Below, in pieces: positions 25,557 to 38,419 of a stretch of 64,000 bases of DNA. The notes beneath the pieces were generated by a model. The model was not told the DNA's origin. It did no database searches and saw only the letters and a program-made list of their open reading frames with translations. Both the position numbers and the translations under genes were made by a program. Where the stretch lies: the NCBI GenBank assembly GCA_032622095.1, contig CP136063.1, forward strand, positions 178,043,956-178,107,955, read 5' to 3'. Each line of letters begins with the position of its first letter. The stretch's first letter is position 1. The stretch comes from Siphonodentalium dalli (lineage: Eukaryota > Mollusca > Scaphopoda > Gadilida > Siphonodentaliidae).

Positions 25557-27310
25557 CCACAAAAACTGTGAATATATATTGCTCTTAGTGAGTTTGAAGA
25601 GCTCATCAATTATTAATATTAAGTGCATTGAAATAAATGCTGGACTGAATAGAAAATTAAATGGGCTTTAATCTCCCTCTGGTCCTTTGAATAAAATGTA
25701 CAATTATCTCAGTTCTCACCTAATTATTGAAGTAGTATACATTTGTACTGGAGAATTGGCAAGAATATATTCATGCATAATTGGATAGCATGTGAGTATC
25801 AAATCTTCTAAAAATAATTTTTCCACTGTGCTTCAATTTTCCTCCTCTAGCTTTCAACTTTCCTTTGACCACAACATTAAAATGATCCTCCAATAGTTTA
25901 AAATAAGCAATTATAATGATAGACAGATGCCTTGTCAAAGCTTGCTTGTGCTATAGTCATACAATGTTTTAGATGTGAAGTGTTTCAAAAATTCAAATTT
26001 TTTATTTTCATGGAATATCCTAATTGAGTTTCAGAAAGATTTATATACATTTATCTGTATCTTAATTATTTACCTCCCCTCTCTTAATTCTACCTCTTTG
26101 ACCTTTTTCACATGCACCGACAAGGGACATCTCAAAACTGAGAAATCTGGCTTATTTTAATAATGAGATCACCTATAGCTCTTCTGAATACCGATATCTC
26201 TGAAAGCTATTATCGATATAAAATGAGTTAGTGCTAGATAATTCCTTTCCTTAACTCCCTTTAACTTAATCTTAGATATTTGCTTGTCTCCTAATTTCTT
26301 CTCTCTTTGACTCTATGTGTGAAAATATGTTCACATGTGTAATAACTGTGAGCTCACTCTGTATTAATTAATATCTCCCTACAATCTTAAAGCCAAGCGA
26401 TTGAAGCTTTATGGTTTGGAAACCAATAGTTTAGTTAAGGCAATGCAGAGATGGCTAATTTTAACAGTGATGGTCATGGCAAAAATTTGCATTTATTGTG
26501 GCAAACCTCAATTGTAGCATACACACTTTTAAGCATATAGATTTATAATAGCAGAAATACAACTGTTTTAAATCCATTGTGTCCATTAAAAATATTAGGC
26601 CAATCTCATTCATTGCATGCATGTATTTGACATACAATATTGGGAAACTCCCAGAAAAGAAATATAAATCATAGCCATGTTTTGGGCCCTGAACAAATAA
26701 TGAATGTCATATTTTCATAGGCTCTATTAGTAGTGCGAAGAAAATGTTTGATTAGACCCATGCTCCAGAGATGTTCTGACCTGTTTGGGATAAAACAATT
26801 TATGCAGCTGTAGTACTAAATATTTCTCCCGACTGATGTACCAGGGTAATTCTGAATACTCATATTCAAAGTGTCTTGCCTTAACGCAATAAATGAGATC
26901 AATCAACAAAGAATTACGGGAAGAATACAATATTATACCCAAAGATGATTTTCCCAAGTCTATAGCCTAGGACAATAAAAAAATAAAATAAAATAAAAAG
27001 TTTTTTCTACCTACCTACCCTAGGTACCCTAGGTGTTTTCTGTCATTGGCAGAAACAAAGATATTTTTTTTAGGCCTAATCCATTGATTTTCTGAGCAAC
27101 CAACTGGCTTGACGTCGCAACGCAGGTTAAAAAATAGTCATCATTCAAAGGTCATATTTCTACTCTTTTACGTCTAATTGTGGATGACAAAGAACAATTG
27201 TTCCTAAATCTCTGTTTTGAACTTAATAATAAAATTGACACTATAGTTGTGAAACTCTGAAAAGACATTACTTTCCATAATAGTAAAATAATGATTTAGT
27301 ATTCAACCCT
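25557..27310. other. unannotated intronic DNA
   Basis: AT-rich with an (AAAAT)n run at 26978-27000. No conserved frame or shared repeat found. Confidence 0.5.
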
Positions 27311-27422
27311 CATAATTGGCTATGTCAATCAGCAATGCCGAAGCCATTTGATGAAGGGTTGCAAAGGGTTGCTTGCCATAGTGGATTACCGAAGCCAAAT
27401 AATCTGAATTAAGAGGGCTAAG
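27311..27422 (+). repeat. short dispersed repeat (family S), copy 1
   Basis: About 110 bp, shared with 58408-58521: CATAATTGGCTA, CAATCAGCA, TGCCGAAGC, GGATTxCCGAAGCCAAA and AATCTGAATTAAGAGGGCT in the same order. Internal GCCGAAGC/GCTTCGGC-type symmetry is weak. Confidence 0.8.
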
Positions 27423-27622
27423 TATCATAATATATTGATCACATTCTTGAAGTTTACTGATATTCTCTGAAAGGAAGGTTAGCGCCTTTGGAAATATTAA
27501 TTTATTAATATGTATTCAGGTGTGGAAGGTTCCTTTCGTATTTAAGTTCTCACATCAAATTCATGCCAATCCACTCCGACTTTAATATGAGTGCATCAGA
27601 CACCTGTTTGTTCTGTTTCAGG

Positions 27623-28881
27623 CTGATTAAATCCCAGACTCAGTCTCATTCTGGTCGACTATGTCTGGTGACTTCAGTAAAATAAATAATTTCAGATGGA
27701 AGGTAACGTTCTAATGAAATTGATCATAGAAAAGAATGACATCTCTTGATCAATGAAGGTTTCCACATATATTCATTAGTAGGAGGAACTTACGGTTGCT
27801 AGGAGACAATAATGCTCATTTTTTTGGCCTTTGAATGTGAAAAAATTTGACAACTGCCATGCAGTTTCAAAATTCAGTAGATTATGATTGACAACAAAAA
27901 AGTTGGTTGAATATAGGTAATTTAACACTGAATGTATGTGCAGGTATCAAAATTGATGTGAACAAAGAATTTTCAATGCAGCAAGCGACATGCTGGTAGA
28001 AAAAAAATCTACTCATAATTATTTGATTGACAGCTGTGGAAAGGTCCATTTATAGCGTCCTGAAAAAAGTTATATCCTAACTTTTCAAAACTTAATCCAA
28101 ACCTCCCCCGCTCGTCTTAAAAATCTCACCAAGTAATTTTAAAACCACAAATCAGCATTGCGTTTTTTAACTTATCAAACTTCTAAACAGTTGTTTCATA
28201 CCTGTTGTCTGTTCAAAATCCAACCTATGTACATTACTTCATAATTGGGGAATGATCAGGCAGAACAAGTATATAGAATAAATTGATTTTGCAGAGAGCT
28301 TCAATTTAGTCCAGGTGGTTTATACCAGCTGAGGCTCAGCGCGAAGCTATCTGTGGTCGTCATTTCCACTGTGTATTATCCAAAAATGATTATCTATTTA
28401 AGGGGTTTTTACAGCAATTACATATTGACTACTATTGTTGATCACCTTTACATAGCTGTATATATAAATGCCTAGTTCATTTTAATTATGAGCAGCGTTT
28501 TTTTGTGTATACGTAGTAACATCCACATTCTTAAAAATAAAGAGACGCGAAGTATCCATATCCCAACTATAACTTCAACACTCATTCCGCAGAAAGATTC
28601 AGTAACTACCATTATATGCAGATTTTATGTGGTGATTTCGTGATTTATTGTGAGGCGGTGTCTATTGACAAATGGCATATCTGATAGATTGGGTCAGTCA
28701 TATGAATATCGAGTCATTTGACGACAGTGTGTGTCATAAATGCTATGGAATGTACTGTGTGGGCTCAGCTGCTGCCAAATAAATTACCCTGTTTATAAAA
28801 TAAAACCCAGTTGGTGAATACGAGTTCTGATGTCTCCAGGCGTAGTAGATTAGAATGAGAATGAGTCTGGGATTTAATCAG
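27623..28881. mobile_element. 1.26-kb inverted-repeat transposon, non-autonomous
   Basis: The left end CTGATTAAATCCCAGACTCA (27623) is perfectly inverted at 28862-28881, and similarity extends to about 45 bp. No transposase frame is visible between the ends. It abuts a family P element at 28894. Confidence 0.85.
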
Positions 28882-28893
28882 ACTGGTTTTGTT

Positions 28894-29146
28894 CAAGCCT
28901 TGAAATAGTGTGTCTGTCATTTGCAGAATGAGGTCTCCAGAGGGTGAATTTAGTGATGCTACCCCTCATAGCGGGCTAGCATCATCAAAATCACCCTCTG
29001 GGGACCTCATTCTGCTTACAACTCAGCAGAATGAGGTTCCCAGAGGGTGAATTTGGTGATGCTAGCCCGCTATGCGGGGTAGCATCACTAAATTCACCCT
29101 CTGGGGACCTCATTCTGCAAATGACAGACACACTATTTCAAGGCTT
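28894..29146. mobile_element. family P element, compact copy
   Basis: Ends CAAGCCTTGAAATAGTGTGT and ACACACTATTTCAAGGCTTG are inverted. Inside are two successive hairpin pairs made of GAATGAGGTxCCCAGAGGGT and its complement. Confidence 0.9.
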
Positions 29147-30148
29147 GTTTGTGTTTTTCCTAATATTTCACTCATATGTGCTCATTATTTTCATGCATGT
29201 GTGTTTACAGCTGCAGTCAACATCCGTAGGTACGTCCAAACCAAAGTTCAAGCATGCAGTTTGAGATGTTTATGAATAGATAGATAACTTTTCCATACCA
29301 ATGAATGGCAAGAAAGAATTATTTAAATAAAGCAAAACACAACTTGTTCCATCAATTTAAATTTGGTTATGAACATTCTCGTGGATTCTCCAGGTTCAAT
29401 CTCAACGTGGATTGTAGGTTATTAAGATGAGAGTTTACCTAAATGATAAATTGCTGGAGTGGTGTTGTGTGAAATCATTATACCAGTGACCAAAACGCTA
29501 TGTAATGATCATAAACTTTTCACCAAATGGAGTAAGGCGCTAGCTATTTTGTACTGATATGTGATACATACAATGGTGATGGCTATTTTCCGACTTCAAA
29601 TAAAGTAATATTTGTGTTTGTCAGGAAGACCCATTAAAATTTCTTGCATATAGATTATTATCTAAAGCACCTGCTCGCACTGTCTCCACTAAATTCTTTA
29701 CTGCATATTGCCCAAATTTTCTGATAAATTGTGCTACATATTGTTTCCAATAGTAAAATCTTGTCTATGTCCTGCAGAGAATGACAATTGATGCTGCTGA
29801 ATAATTAAAATTACCGATCTGCGTTTGAAGAAATAATTACCTTTTACTTCCATAGATAGCCCAAATAATTAAAATTACTGTGTTCTGAGGCTCCCTCACC
29901 ACCTGGAAATATTCTCCTCAAACAATTTTATTATTAAATTCCGTCAGAATTATCTGAAAATCCAAAATTAAATTTTATTCACAATTTTTTCCCAATATAT
30001 CCACTTGGAAAAGTCAAAAAGCCTTCCTACCTCATCCAATTTTCCATATAAAATTGCTTGAGAACCCAGTATTTTAATGGCCTAATAATTATCTTTTGCA
30101 TTGTCTTGTTTGCATGTATTTCTGTTTGACGTTTCCACTTGCTGTAAT
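29147..30148. other. unannotated intronic DNA
   Basis: Nothing recognised. A splice-like TTTACAG|CTGCAG at 29204-29216 was considered and rejected as the last TMEM245 exon. Confidence 0.5.
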
Positions 30149-30152
30149 TTAA

Positions 30153-30497
30153 CCCTTTCTTTACTAAATGGATTTTCCCATTCAGTTATACAATATACGT
30201 TGGAATTGTCTATTAATTCTTCTGGAGGGATGTTCAGGAAATAAGAGCAGACGACAGACATACAAAATGATAATACAAATGCAGAAGGAGTCTTATTCAT
30301 TGGTGGGAAATGTTTACAGAACATACAGTAGTATCCTAATTAATCGACTCCTTAACCACAGCAGAATTATAGGTAACTTTTCAGGATTTAGTCGGAAATA
30401 TGGCTTGTTGCCATTCATCGGAAAGCTATCACTGAGTCGATTAATTAGGGCATTACTGTATGACTGTTTGTTGAATCATTATTTAGTATAGAAAGGG
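30153..30497 (+). mobile_element. family B element containing a nested family M copy
   Basis: It lies between TTAA 30149-30152 and 30498-30501. Ends are CCCTTTCTTTACTAAATGG and TTTAGTATAGAAAGGG. The family M copy at 30326-30458 interrupts it after ATGTTTACAGAACATA. Confidence 0.92.
30326..30458. mobile_element. family M half-palindrome nested in family B
   Basis: TA|CAGTAGTATCCTAATTAATC begins it and TTAGGGCATTACTG|TA ends it. One arm plus the short opposite terminus remain; most of the second arm is deleted. Confidence 0.9.
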
Positions 30498-30628
30498 TTA
30501 ACCCACAATTATATCATACAGGACCATTCATTATTCATCCCAATTACTTTTACTTATCAGTATGGTCTTTATTTCCATTTTCAGAAGACCTGGTATGTGG
30601 TTTATTTTCCGCTATCTCCTTGAGGTTG

Positions 30629-31110
30629 AGGTGTTCAGGCCTCAAAATATGGTGCCGCACATTTGCAGAATGAGGTTCCCAGAGGGTGAATTTACTGATG
30701 CTACCCCACACAGTGGGCTAGCATAACTAATTTCACCCTCTGGGAACCTCATTCTGCTAAGGCCTCATCTTCTCTGGAAAGTATCTTTATTATCAAATTA
30801 ACAAATTTGTTATTTTTTTTAAAAACCTCTTTACTGAGCTTCTATTACTTTTTTCTCTATATCCCAAAATTGGCAGACGACACAATGCATAATCGGGGTG
30901 TCCAATGGATATGGGTGCACATCACTATCTTCACCATCTGGGAATTTAAATCTGAGTCTAGATCTCCCATTGCAGATGAGGCCATGCAGAATGAGGTCCA
31001 CAGAGGGTGGATTTAGTGATGCTATCCCGCTGTGCGGGTAGCTCACTAAATTCATCCTGAGGGGACATCATTCTGCAAATATCTGGCACCATATTTTGAA
31101 GCATGGAGGT
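30629..31110. mobile_element. family P element, diverged copy
   Basis: Inverted ends CTCAAAATATGGTGCC and GGCACCATATTTTGAAGC surround two hairpin pairs (GAATGAGGTTCCCAGAGGGT and AATGAGGTCCACAGAGGGTG with their complements) and one central unit. Confidence 0.82.
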
Positions 31111-31277
31111 GTTTATGAAGTGGAATTACATGCACTAATTTGAAAAAACTCAAAACCGAATTTAAATTCATTATATAGAGTTCCCACGTTGTAAGCAGGG
31201 TGTCCCACTAGGGGTTCGGGAATGGATTCCCTATAGCTGCTGGGGAAGATGTCAGTCATGGAATCATCATACATTAA

Positions 31278-31507
31278 CCCTTCCATGATGGGAATTGCGC
31301 TGGTGCAGCATTATAGATCATGTGCCAGTGCATTCTCTTATACATGTGAGTCTGCCATTGGGAAGCCTCACATATATAAGAGAATGTACTGGCTTACAGG
31401 GTCAAGGTAAATATTGTTAGGCCAATGTATTCTCTTATATGTACGAGGCTGCCAATGGGAGACTCGCATATATAAGAGAATTTCAGGAAGTTCCAGTCAT
31501 GGAAGGG
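31278..31507. mobile_element. family A element, copy 3
   Basis: It is flanked by TTAA (31274-31277, 31508-31511). Ends CCCTTCCATGATGGGAAT and CCAGTCATGGAAGGG. Both hairpins are present but the right-hand segment lacks the usual GCACAGGG stretch. Confidence 0.92.
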
Positions 31508-31599
31508 TTAAGTTGATATAACTTCTTCACACCATTATCTTAAGCTGAATATAAACATTATTATATAATTAGATTAAATCAAGGAATCACAATTAACTG

Positions 31600-31900
31600 T
31601 GTTTTTATACCCTCACAAGTTTTTTTGGGGGGGGGGGGGGGGGGTACTGGAATCAGTTTGTCCGTCCGTCTGTTCGTGGGTGCAATTTTTTCCGAGCTTT
31701 TATTCCTACACTATTGGGTAAATTTTATTTAAACTTTGCACATATATTTAGTACCATGGGAACCTGTGCAGTGTGCATATATACCCGAAGTCTGTTTGAG
31801 TTTTTTTGTGGTGTTATCCCCCTTTTACGACAAAAAATTTCATTATTTTTGGCAAACTAGGCTTGCATGATCAGTTCATATTTGTGATGTAACCAGACAG
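31600..31900 (+). repeat. poly-G tract and CCGTCCGTCTGTTCG-led dispersed repeat
   Basis: A run of about 19 G (31626-31644) precedes TCCGTCCGTCTGTTCGTGGG and a segment of the TTTTTCCGAGCTTTTATTCC type. No coding signal. Confidence 0.6.
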
Positions 31901-33804
31901 ATTAAAGCACATGGCTTTTAGCGAAGTACAACTCAATATTTTTCACAATAAGGCAACAATAACTATTGATGTGTGTCTCCTTGAAAAGAATTTTTTTGTT
32001 ATAAAATGGGTCCTCTGGTGGTCACGTTCACTGTTGGCAGCTGTTGGTAGTATTTTATGGGAGATAAAACAGATGACATAGGCATTAATCTGTGGATTGG
32101 GTAGGTGAATGTGTCAAAGTTGAAATGTGGGCTAGCGGATAAGGACCATAAAAGGGACCCACTGCCTCTCTATGAGAAACCCTGGTTATAGCAACATTCC
32201 AACACCAGCATGTCCAATATTCATATTTCTGGCTATCGATGTTAAACATTTTGCAGACCATTTTCATAGTTTCATGTCAACATACCAGCACATATATTCC
32301 ACCCTGGACATTCAGACTTCCATTGCAATCTGACTGCCATCACTTTATAAAAAAAATTTGCTGAGGGAATTTCTCAATGAACTTGGCCGTAACTAAAAGA
32401 TTGTTTGTTACCCTCCCCCGACTGACCAATTTTTTGGCCGTTGACTCAAAATATTATATTTGTCTTGTTTTTCAATATTTTTTTTTTTAACCAGCAGCGA
32501 GCTTTGATTAAAATATCATTTTATATAACAAACGGTGATTTGTGTGGCCTGTGTTTGAAAATGCATGTATTCAATGCAAATGCTGAGGACTAGATCTCGG
32601 TTACACACAAATGACTGTTTTTTTCAAAACTTCAGAAGAAATATGGGATACATGTAGTCCTTCCTGTCTTAACCAGATTAATAAGGGGAAAGATATTCCA
32701 AAGTTTAAATCCAGATTGTACATTGTTTTTATAAAAATAAGTGAAGTTACTGAATTATTAAGTTATTACATTCTGACATGATATTCGCCAATTAACACCC
32801 TTTTGCTATTCTGGTTTATGAAAAGAAACATTTTACCTGCCCAACCCCAAAATAATATTCAGGAGAGGGGAAACACAAAATCTTTAAGGATGGCCCCATT
32901 GCCATTGACTTATTGTTTTTCTTTTATTATGGTTGTGGTTAATTTTAATCTGATGGAAATGCTCATCTACGGTATATGTTCGATCATTGGCATCTAATAC
33001 CAATAGCAAGCTATGTATATAAGCAAGGACAATATGGGTAGTCTTTCAAAATATGGCATGATAATAGTATTTAAAACATCCAGTTATATTTGTTCTTAGG
33101 CAGTTTCAGATTCAGATAGAACTGTATTTGTGTGGATTTTATCTGGTGATTTACTTTATAACATGAGTTTTTGCTTGGTGCGTGGCTGGGAAAGCCTTAT
33201 AATATATCAATGCCTTATAATATATCAATGCCTTTAAATATATTCTTGCTGCAGCTAATGGTGTTAGTGAATGAGTTCTTTGCTGTTATCAATCTTCATT
33301 TGGAGGTTCAATGGTGCCATCAAATCAATCTAATTATACTACGTGCACCCAGGGGAATCCAGATCACAGATCTGGACTGGCACACAGTCTGTTCAAGGTT
33401 ACAATAGTTGCTCTGTCATGAAGTATTAAACACTAATTTAGTCATGGTCACATATGAAAATATTTACATAACCTGTTGTGTTACACTAAATCCTGTTCAG
33501 TGATTGGTCAACTGCCAATTGGGTCATGTGTTTCATATCCCAATAAAACACACCATAACACAAACCAATGTCACATCTTGTTGACTGAGGTAACTAAATG
33601 CAGTAGGTAAAATAATTGGGTGTGTTTTTGGAGTGCGTGGCCACAGGCTAATCAATCGATAATTCACAGGTAGCATATTGGGCTAACTTACAGTGCTCAT
33701 GGTATAATATCCAAACTGCATATAGATTTCAGAAAAAAATTCAGCTGAGTAAACACTCAAACTACATTCATTTCTTAAATATAACAGCAATTATTCCAGA
33801 GATA
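31901..33804. other. unannotated intronic DNA
   Basis: A short direct repeat, CTTATAATATATCAATGC, is duplicated in tandem at 33195-33231. Otherwise nothing recognised. Confidence 0.5.
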
Positions 33805-34017
33805 CAGTAATGCCCTAAATAATCGACTCGTTGACCACAGCAGAATTATGGGTAATTTTTCCGGATTTAGTCGTAAATATGGCTTGTTGCCATTCATTGG
33901 AAAGCTCTCAGTGAGAGCTTTCCGATGAATGGCAACAAGCCATATTTCCGACTAAATCGGGAAAAATTACCCATAATTCTGCTGTGGTTAAGGAATTGAT
34001 TATTTAGGGCATTACTG
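33805..34017. mobile_element. family M palindrome, near-complete copy
   Basis: TA|CAGTAATGCCCTAAATAATC to GGGCATTACTG|TA. The arms pair almost completely over about 100 bp around CTCTCAGTGAGAGCTTTCC. This is the best reference copy of the family in the window. Confidence 0.95.
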
Positions 34018-34332
34018 TATGCCAATCATATTTCTTGATGAGCCTTTCTACCAGTTGTTTTTTGTTGCCCAAAACCTCGCCCAGCTCTCAATTAATTCAA
34101 GACTTTTCCCATCATTGCACACTGAGTTCTTATTTTACATTTCAAATGGCCCGGGCATGCCGGAGTAGGGGGGCACTTGTCTCTTCTGTCCTCCGTCATG
34201 GGGGGCACAGTTGGAGAAAACTGCCCTTCAATCTTCATAAAATAATGGTAAGAAGTAACTTAATTAATATGTGCTAGAACAGCATTGTTATATTTTCCGA
34301 TGAAAAAAAATATACCCATTCTAGTAGCTTAA

Positions 34333-34549
34333 CCCTTTCATGACAGGAGCTGGGGCAGCATTAAAGATTCTCCCATAGGGAGCCTTGCATATATAAGAGA
34401 ATGCACTGGCTTACAAGATCAAGGTAAATATTGTTAGGTCAATGGATTCTCTTATATATGCAAGGCACCTGTGGGAGACTCGCATATATAAGAGAATGCA
34501 TTGGCACAGGGTTTTCACAAAATTTCAGGAAGCTCCAGTAATGGAAGGG
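34333..34549. mobile_element. family A element, copy 4
   Basis: It is flanked by TTAA (34329-34332, 34550-34553). CCCTTTCATGACAGGAGC and GCTCCAGTAATGGAAGGG ends; the first hairpin has lost part of its left arm. Confidence 0.92.
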
Positions 34550-34741
34550 TTAATATGACTTTGTTCCTGGAAAGTGCTTCATAATGATGTATGTTTACCA
34601 ATTTTGCCTTTTTTGGCATTCATTTCATTTGACAGAAAAAGTGATCTTTTCTGAAGTTGTGCCCCCTCCCTTGCCATTGTTTGCTTCCGGCGTCCCTGAA
34701 TTGGCCTCTATTTCTACTCACAAGGTGATAATCTTTCTTAA

Positions 34742-35024
34742 CCCTTCCATGACTGGAGCTTCCTGAAAATTTCATATTCCAATGCATTCTCTTATATATG
34801 CGAGTCTCTTATAGGGAACCTAGGCCAGTGTATTCTGTTATATATTCAAGGGTCCCTCGCATTTAAAAGAGAACACATTGGCCTAAAAATATTTATCTTG
34901 ACCTTGCAAGCCAGTGCATTCTCTTATATTTGCAATGCTCCCTATGGGAGACTTGCATATATAAGAAAATGCTCTGGCACAGGGTCTTTAATGCTGCACC
35001 AGCGCAGCTCCCATCATGAAAGAG
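34742..35024. mobile_element. family A element, copy 5, expanded
   Basis: It starts after TTAA 34738-34741 with CCCTTCCATGACTGGAGC and ends GCTCCCATCATGAAAGAG followed by CTCA instead of TTAA. The first hairpin region is partly duplicated (34790-34880). It lies 64 bp before the candidate terminal exon. Confidence 0.88.
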
Positions 35025-35088
35025 CTCAGTGAGACTGGGAGAGGTTCTGTTTGTGTGGTTTTGTGCTTACTGTTTGGTTTTCCCACAG

Positions 35089-35156
35089 GGAGTGATGATC
35101 AGGTGAATAATGGAGAATTTATCAAGAGAGTTAGGTACCGGAATCTTAAAAGGTGA
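35089..35156 (+). CDS. TMEM245: candidate TMEM245 terminal exon with stop
   Basis: A long pyrimidine/T-rich tract (TGTTTGGTTTTCCCACAG) ends at 35088. In the phase required by exon f, the following sequence reads G-SDDQVNNGEFIKRVRYRNLK-R and stops at TGA 35154-35156. The result is a short hydrophilic tail, acidic then strongly basic, as expected for a cytosolic C-terminus after the last helix. The tail of this family is poorly conserved, so homology cannot confirm it. An internal GTTAG|GTACCG could instead act as a donor to a further exon. The predicted intron is 14.3 kb. Family A elements lie immediately upstream (34742-35024) and a family B element immediately downstream in the presumed 3' UTR. 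Confidence 0.45.
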
Positions 35157-35271
35157 ATGCTGCATTTTACATGTACGTCAATTGACATTACAATGCTATA
35201 CACGCAAATCATTTCATCATAAGCTGTAAATTCACCATATACTGGCAGTCATGTGGTGGTTGTTGAATTAA

Positions 35272-35540
35272 CCCTCTCTTTACTAAATGGATTCTATAAT
35301 TCAGCTATAAAAGTATACATTGAAATGTCCTATTATTCATCTGGATGGATGTTCATGATATATGAGCAGACAGCAGACATACGAAAAGATAATACAAGTG
35401 TAGAAGGGTTCTTGTACATTGGTGGGAAATGTTCAGATAATAAGTTCAACAAACAACAAAATATTGCCATTTATTGAACTTATTGTCTGAATATTTCTAA
35501 GGGATAAATACTCGTCAATGAGTATTTAGTTTATAAAAGG
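35272..35540 (+). mobile_element. family B element, uninterrupted copy
   Basis: It starts after TTAA 35268-35271 with CCCTCTCTTTACTAAATGG and ends TTTAGTTTATAAAAGG then TCAA. It is 269 bp and uninterrupted, so it is the reference copy. If the terminal exon is right, it lies in the TMEM245 3' UTR. Confidence 0.9.
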
Positions 35541-35544
35541 TCAA

Positions 35545-37342
35545 CCATTTGAAAATATTCTAAAAATTTATGGCGATTGACAGATGATGGATGCCACATC
35601 TTTCCAGACGGTGCATGACACGCGCGACTTGCACGATTCGTACCAATTGTGTGCAATGACGAATTCTTTATCTTCAGCAGATTCCGTGAAATTACATTGC
35701 ATTTTGCCAGTTATCAATTGAGCAAAATTTCATAATTATTTTTTTACTAGATTACTTCTTCATTAGAAGTACCTATCTTTACCATATTTGAGCAGTTTAA
35801 TTACATTTACTATATGGAATACTTCTCATATTTTCATCATTTGATGTCAATGCAAATGACGAAATATCTGAATTATTCATAGGCGACATATTGCCATCAA
35901 CTTACAGCAGGTATCTAACCTGGTAGCAGTGCCACATTCGCATGGTTCCTTCACCATCTTCATTGTGTCCTCTGTGTTCTAATTTGGCTATTAAATCTGC
36001 GACTCCGTCCAAAACAAAGAAGCATGACCTCTCATCTATGGAAAGATTTGGTCATGTTTCATTTATGATACTACTGACAATTAAAATTAATTCTCTGGCA
36101 GCAATGTATTATATTGGCATCACACAAAACATGATCGATGATGTTACACTTTTTTTATCTAGTATAATAATTGTCTTCATTTAATCCTGTTTTTTATCTG
36201 AAAATGTGTTTGTCTAGTCCTTGGATTAAACTATAAGAAGTTTTGTATTTTACTAAGTTTATCAAGTCATAATTAAGTTTGATTTAATTTATTTCCATAT
36301 GAAGTTAGATATCTGCATCAGCATGTATTTTGTGAATTGATCATTCTTTTTGTTGTTTTCTATTTTAAGTTTTACCTTTTTTACAATTGTCCCCCTGCAT
36401 GTTTGTCTCTCCTTCATATATGTTCATTATTCTTGTAATGTGATCTTTTTTATTCTCAAAACATTCACCAACTTTAAATAACTAGAATTTATTCACCCTA
36501 TGTATATAAACAATTAGAAATTTATGTACCTCATTTGGAAAATTGTGCAACTTTACTATTGAATAGCTTTACAAACATTTAATCTGTCAGTTATTTCTCT
36601 TGTAGGTCCATCAGCAATTTCATCAACTTTTAAGCAGTTCATGTAGGACCCAGGATGACAGTGTGCTACCGTTTGTATAGCTTTGCTAATACCCTTGGCT
36701 TGCTCACCTCTACTGATATTGATCTCATAAGATCAGCTGGATGGAAGCCCTGATACAGAGCTGGCACTGTGAGAGAGAAATCTGACAAAAGATGATAATA
36801 GGGTCCATCTAAGCCTCAGTTTCCTAATAGCCAAGAATAGAATGAACCCAACACGTTTGGACTATATATCTGTTACCGCTATATTCAGCACTGGGAACCT
36901 GCTTTATAATATGCCAAAAAATGGCTGCAAGATTTCACGCCTGGTAATTTCAACATTCGTTTTTCTGTATTTTCCAAATATATCAGCAAGCTATTAGATT
37001 ATGAGCTATTACAACTTATCTTGGATTAGTCCAAGTCTTCTCGTACTAAAACCAGCCAAGATATTCACATTCAAATTTCTCAACCTCGAAAAATGGTGAC
37101 CGAAGTCACTTGAACAATCTTCTCAACAGTCAGTCAACTATATAATATGGGGGACACAATTCATAGTGAGCCAGCTAGCAAAAGTTTATTTGTAGCTAAT
37201 TCGCTATCTTTTTTGGTTGAGTTATTTATTAATACGAAAAAAACGAACCAAATTAAGATGTAAGTTCCTGTACATTTCACATCCTGCAGAAGAGACCCTG
37301 ATTAGTTATCGTAACAAACTTATCAGGCATTTAATTTGTCAT
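35545..37342. other. unannotated DNA downstream of TMEM245
   Basis: An open frame at 35942-36184 (MVPSPSSLCPLCSNLAIKSA...) has no recognised domain and no splice or repeat context. Nothing else stands out. Part may be 3' UTR. Confidence 0.4.
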
Positions 37343-37346
37343 TTAA

Positions 37347-37597
37347 CCCTTCGATGACTCGAGCTTCCTGAAATGCTGCGAAAATCCTGTGCCATTCTCT
37401 TATATATATGAGTCTCCCATAGGGAGCCTTGCAATATATAAGTGAATACATTGGCCTAACAATATTTACCTTGACCCTGTAAGCCAGCGCATTCTCTTAT
37501 ATATGCGAGGCTCCCTATGGGAGACTCACATATATACTAGAATGCACTGGCATATGGTCTTTAATGCTGCACCAGCGCAGCTCTTGTCATGAAAGGG
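37347..37597. mobile_element. family A element, copy 6
   Basis: It is flanked by TTAA (37343-37346, 37598-37601). CCCTTCGATGACTCGAGC and GCTCTTGTCATGAAAGGG ends; both hairpins present. Confidence 0.93.
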
Positions 37598-37601
37598 TTA
37601 A

Positions 37602-38134
37602 GCATCTTCACTGAATGAGAGGCAATGTTCTCTTTTAATGTTTCTTTTTCATGTTCTCAGATGATAATATTTCTCTTATTCTATTTCTACACATTGTTAT
37701 ATTTTTCTTTTATCTTTTGTTTCTAACATTCCTTCTCATCTTCATTTCTTCTCAACATTAGGGCCCACTGCTCAGTACCAAATTAAAACAGAACTTTTGT
37801 CATTCTACATCAACCAAATGGTCTTGTTGAATATCCACATCATTTTCCATATTCTAGTGTTTTCTCTATATTTCATATTTTTAATAAAACAAATGGTGTC
37901 GTTCACAATGAAGAATTTGGTGACCAGCTTGGCTAATTATGAACCAAATCACAGTCCAGTATCCCAAAGTATTTTTTACCATTTCCATGAGATTTTGTAC
38001 ATATGTTACCGGTACATGTAGTAATATTTTATTGTGGCTATTTATTATATAGTTTGAGCTTTTAAATGGATGTACACAAGTATGTGTGTTATAAAAGTAT
38101 ATTAAAGTCTCCATTTTACAAAGTAAAATAAATA
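37602..38134. other. unannotated DNA
   Basis: Open frames at 37797-38021 are AT-rich and hydrophobic by composition only; nothing recognised. Confidence 0.4.
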
Positions 38135-38222
38135 TAACTACTTGTAGTACACCTTCAACCCATATATAACTACTTGTAGTACTCCTTCAACCCATATATG
38201 ACTACGTGTAGAACACCTTGAA
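38135..38222 (+). repeat. short minisatellite, ~38-bp units
   Basis: Two and a half units of TATAACTACTTGTAGTAC + (A/T)CCTTCAACCCATA. Confidence 0.8.
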
Positions 38223-38419
38223 ACAAATGTTCTGTCACTTACCTGTTGAAACCTCATGCAAATCGTATTATTTCTAGCTGAAATCATAGTACCTTAGTAC
38301 CTGTCTTTGTGACAGAACATAATTTAGCGGTTGATCAATCACATTAAATCTAAACAGGTTAGTGATCTAGAAACATTAATCTTTAAATGTGAATTGATCA
38401 GAGAATAGGAGTGATTGGC

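Noticed and set aside
29211-29275. Possible last TMEM245 exon after TTTACAG at 29210 (phase-compatible, short tail to a stop)
   Set aside because: The sequence lies just beyond a family P repeat, the tail (AAVNIRRYVQTKVQACSLRC) looks arbitrary, and the acceptor at 35088 has a far better pyrimidine tract.
34035-34277. 80-codon frame ending at a GTAAGA donor-like site
   Set aside because: No recognisable protein and no strong acceptor; falls between a family M and a family A element.
35942-36184. 80-codon frame with CPLCSN start, possible zinc-binding exon
   Set aside because: Only one CxxC, no second pair, no splice-bounded exon; not enough to call.
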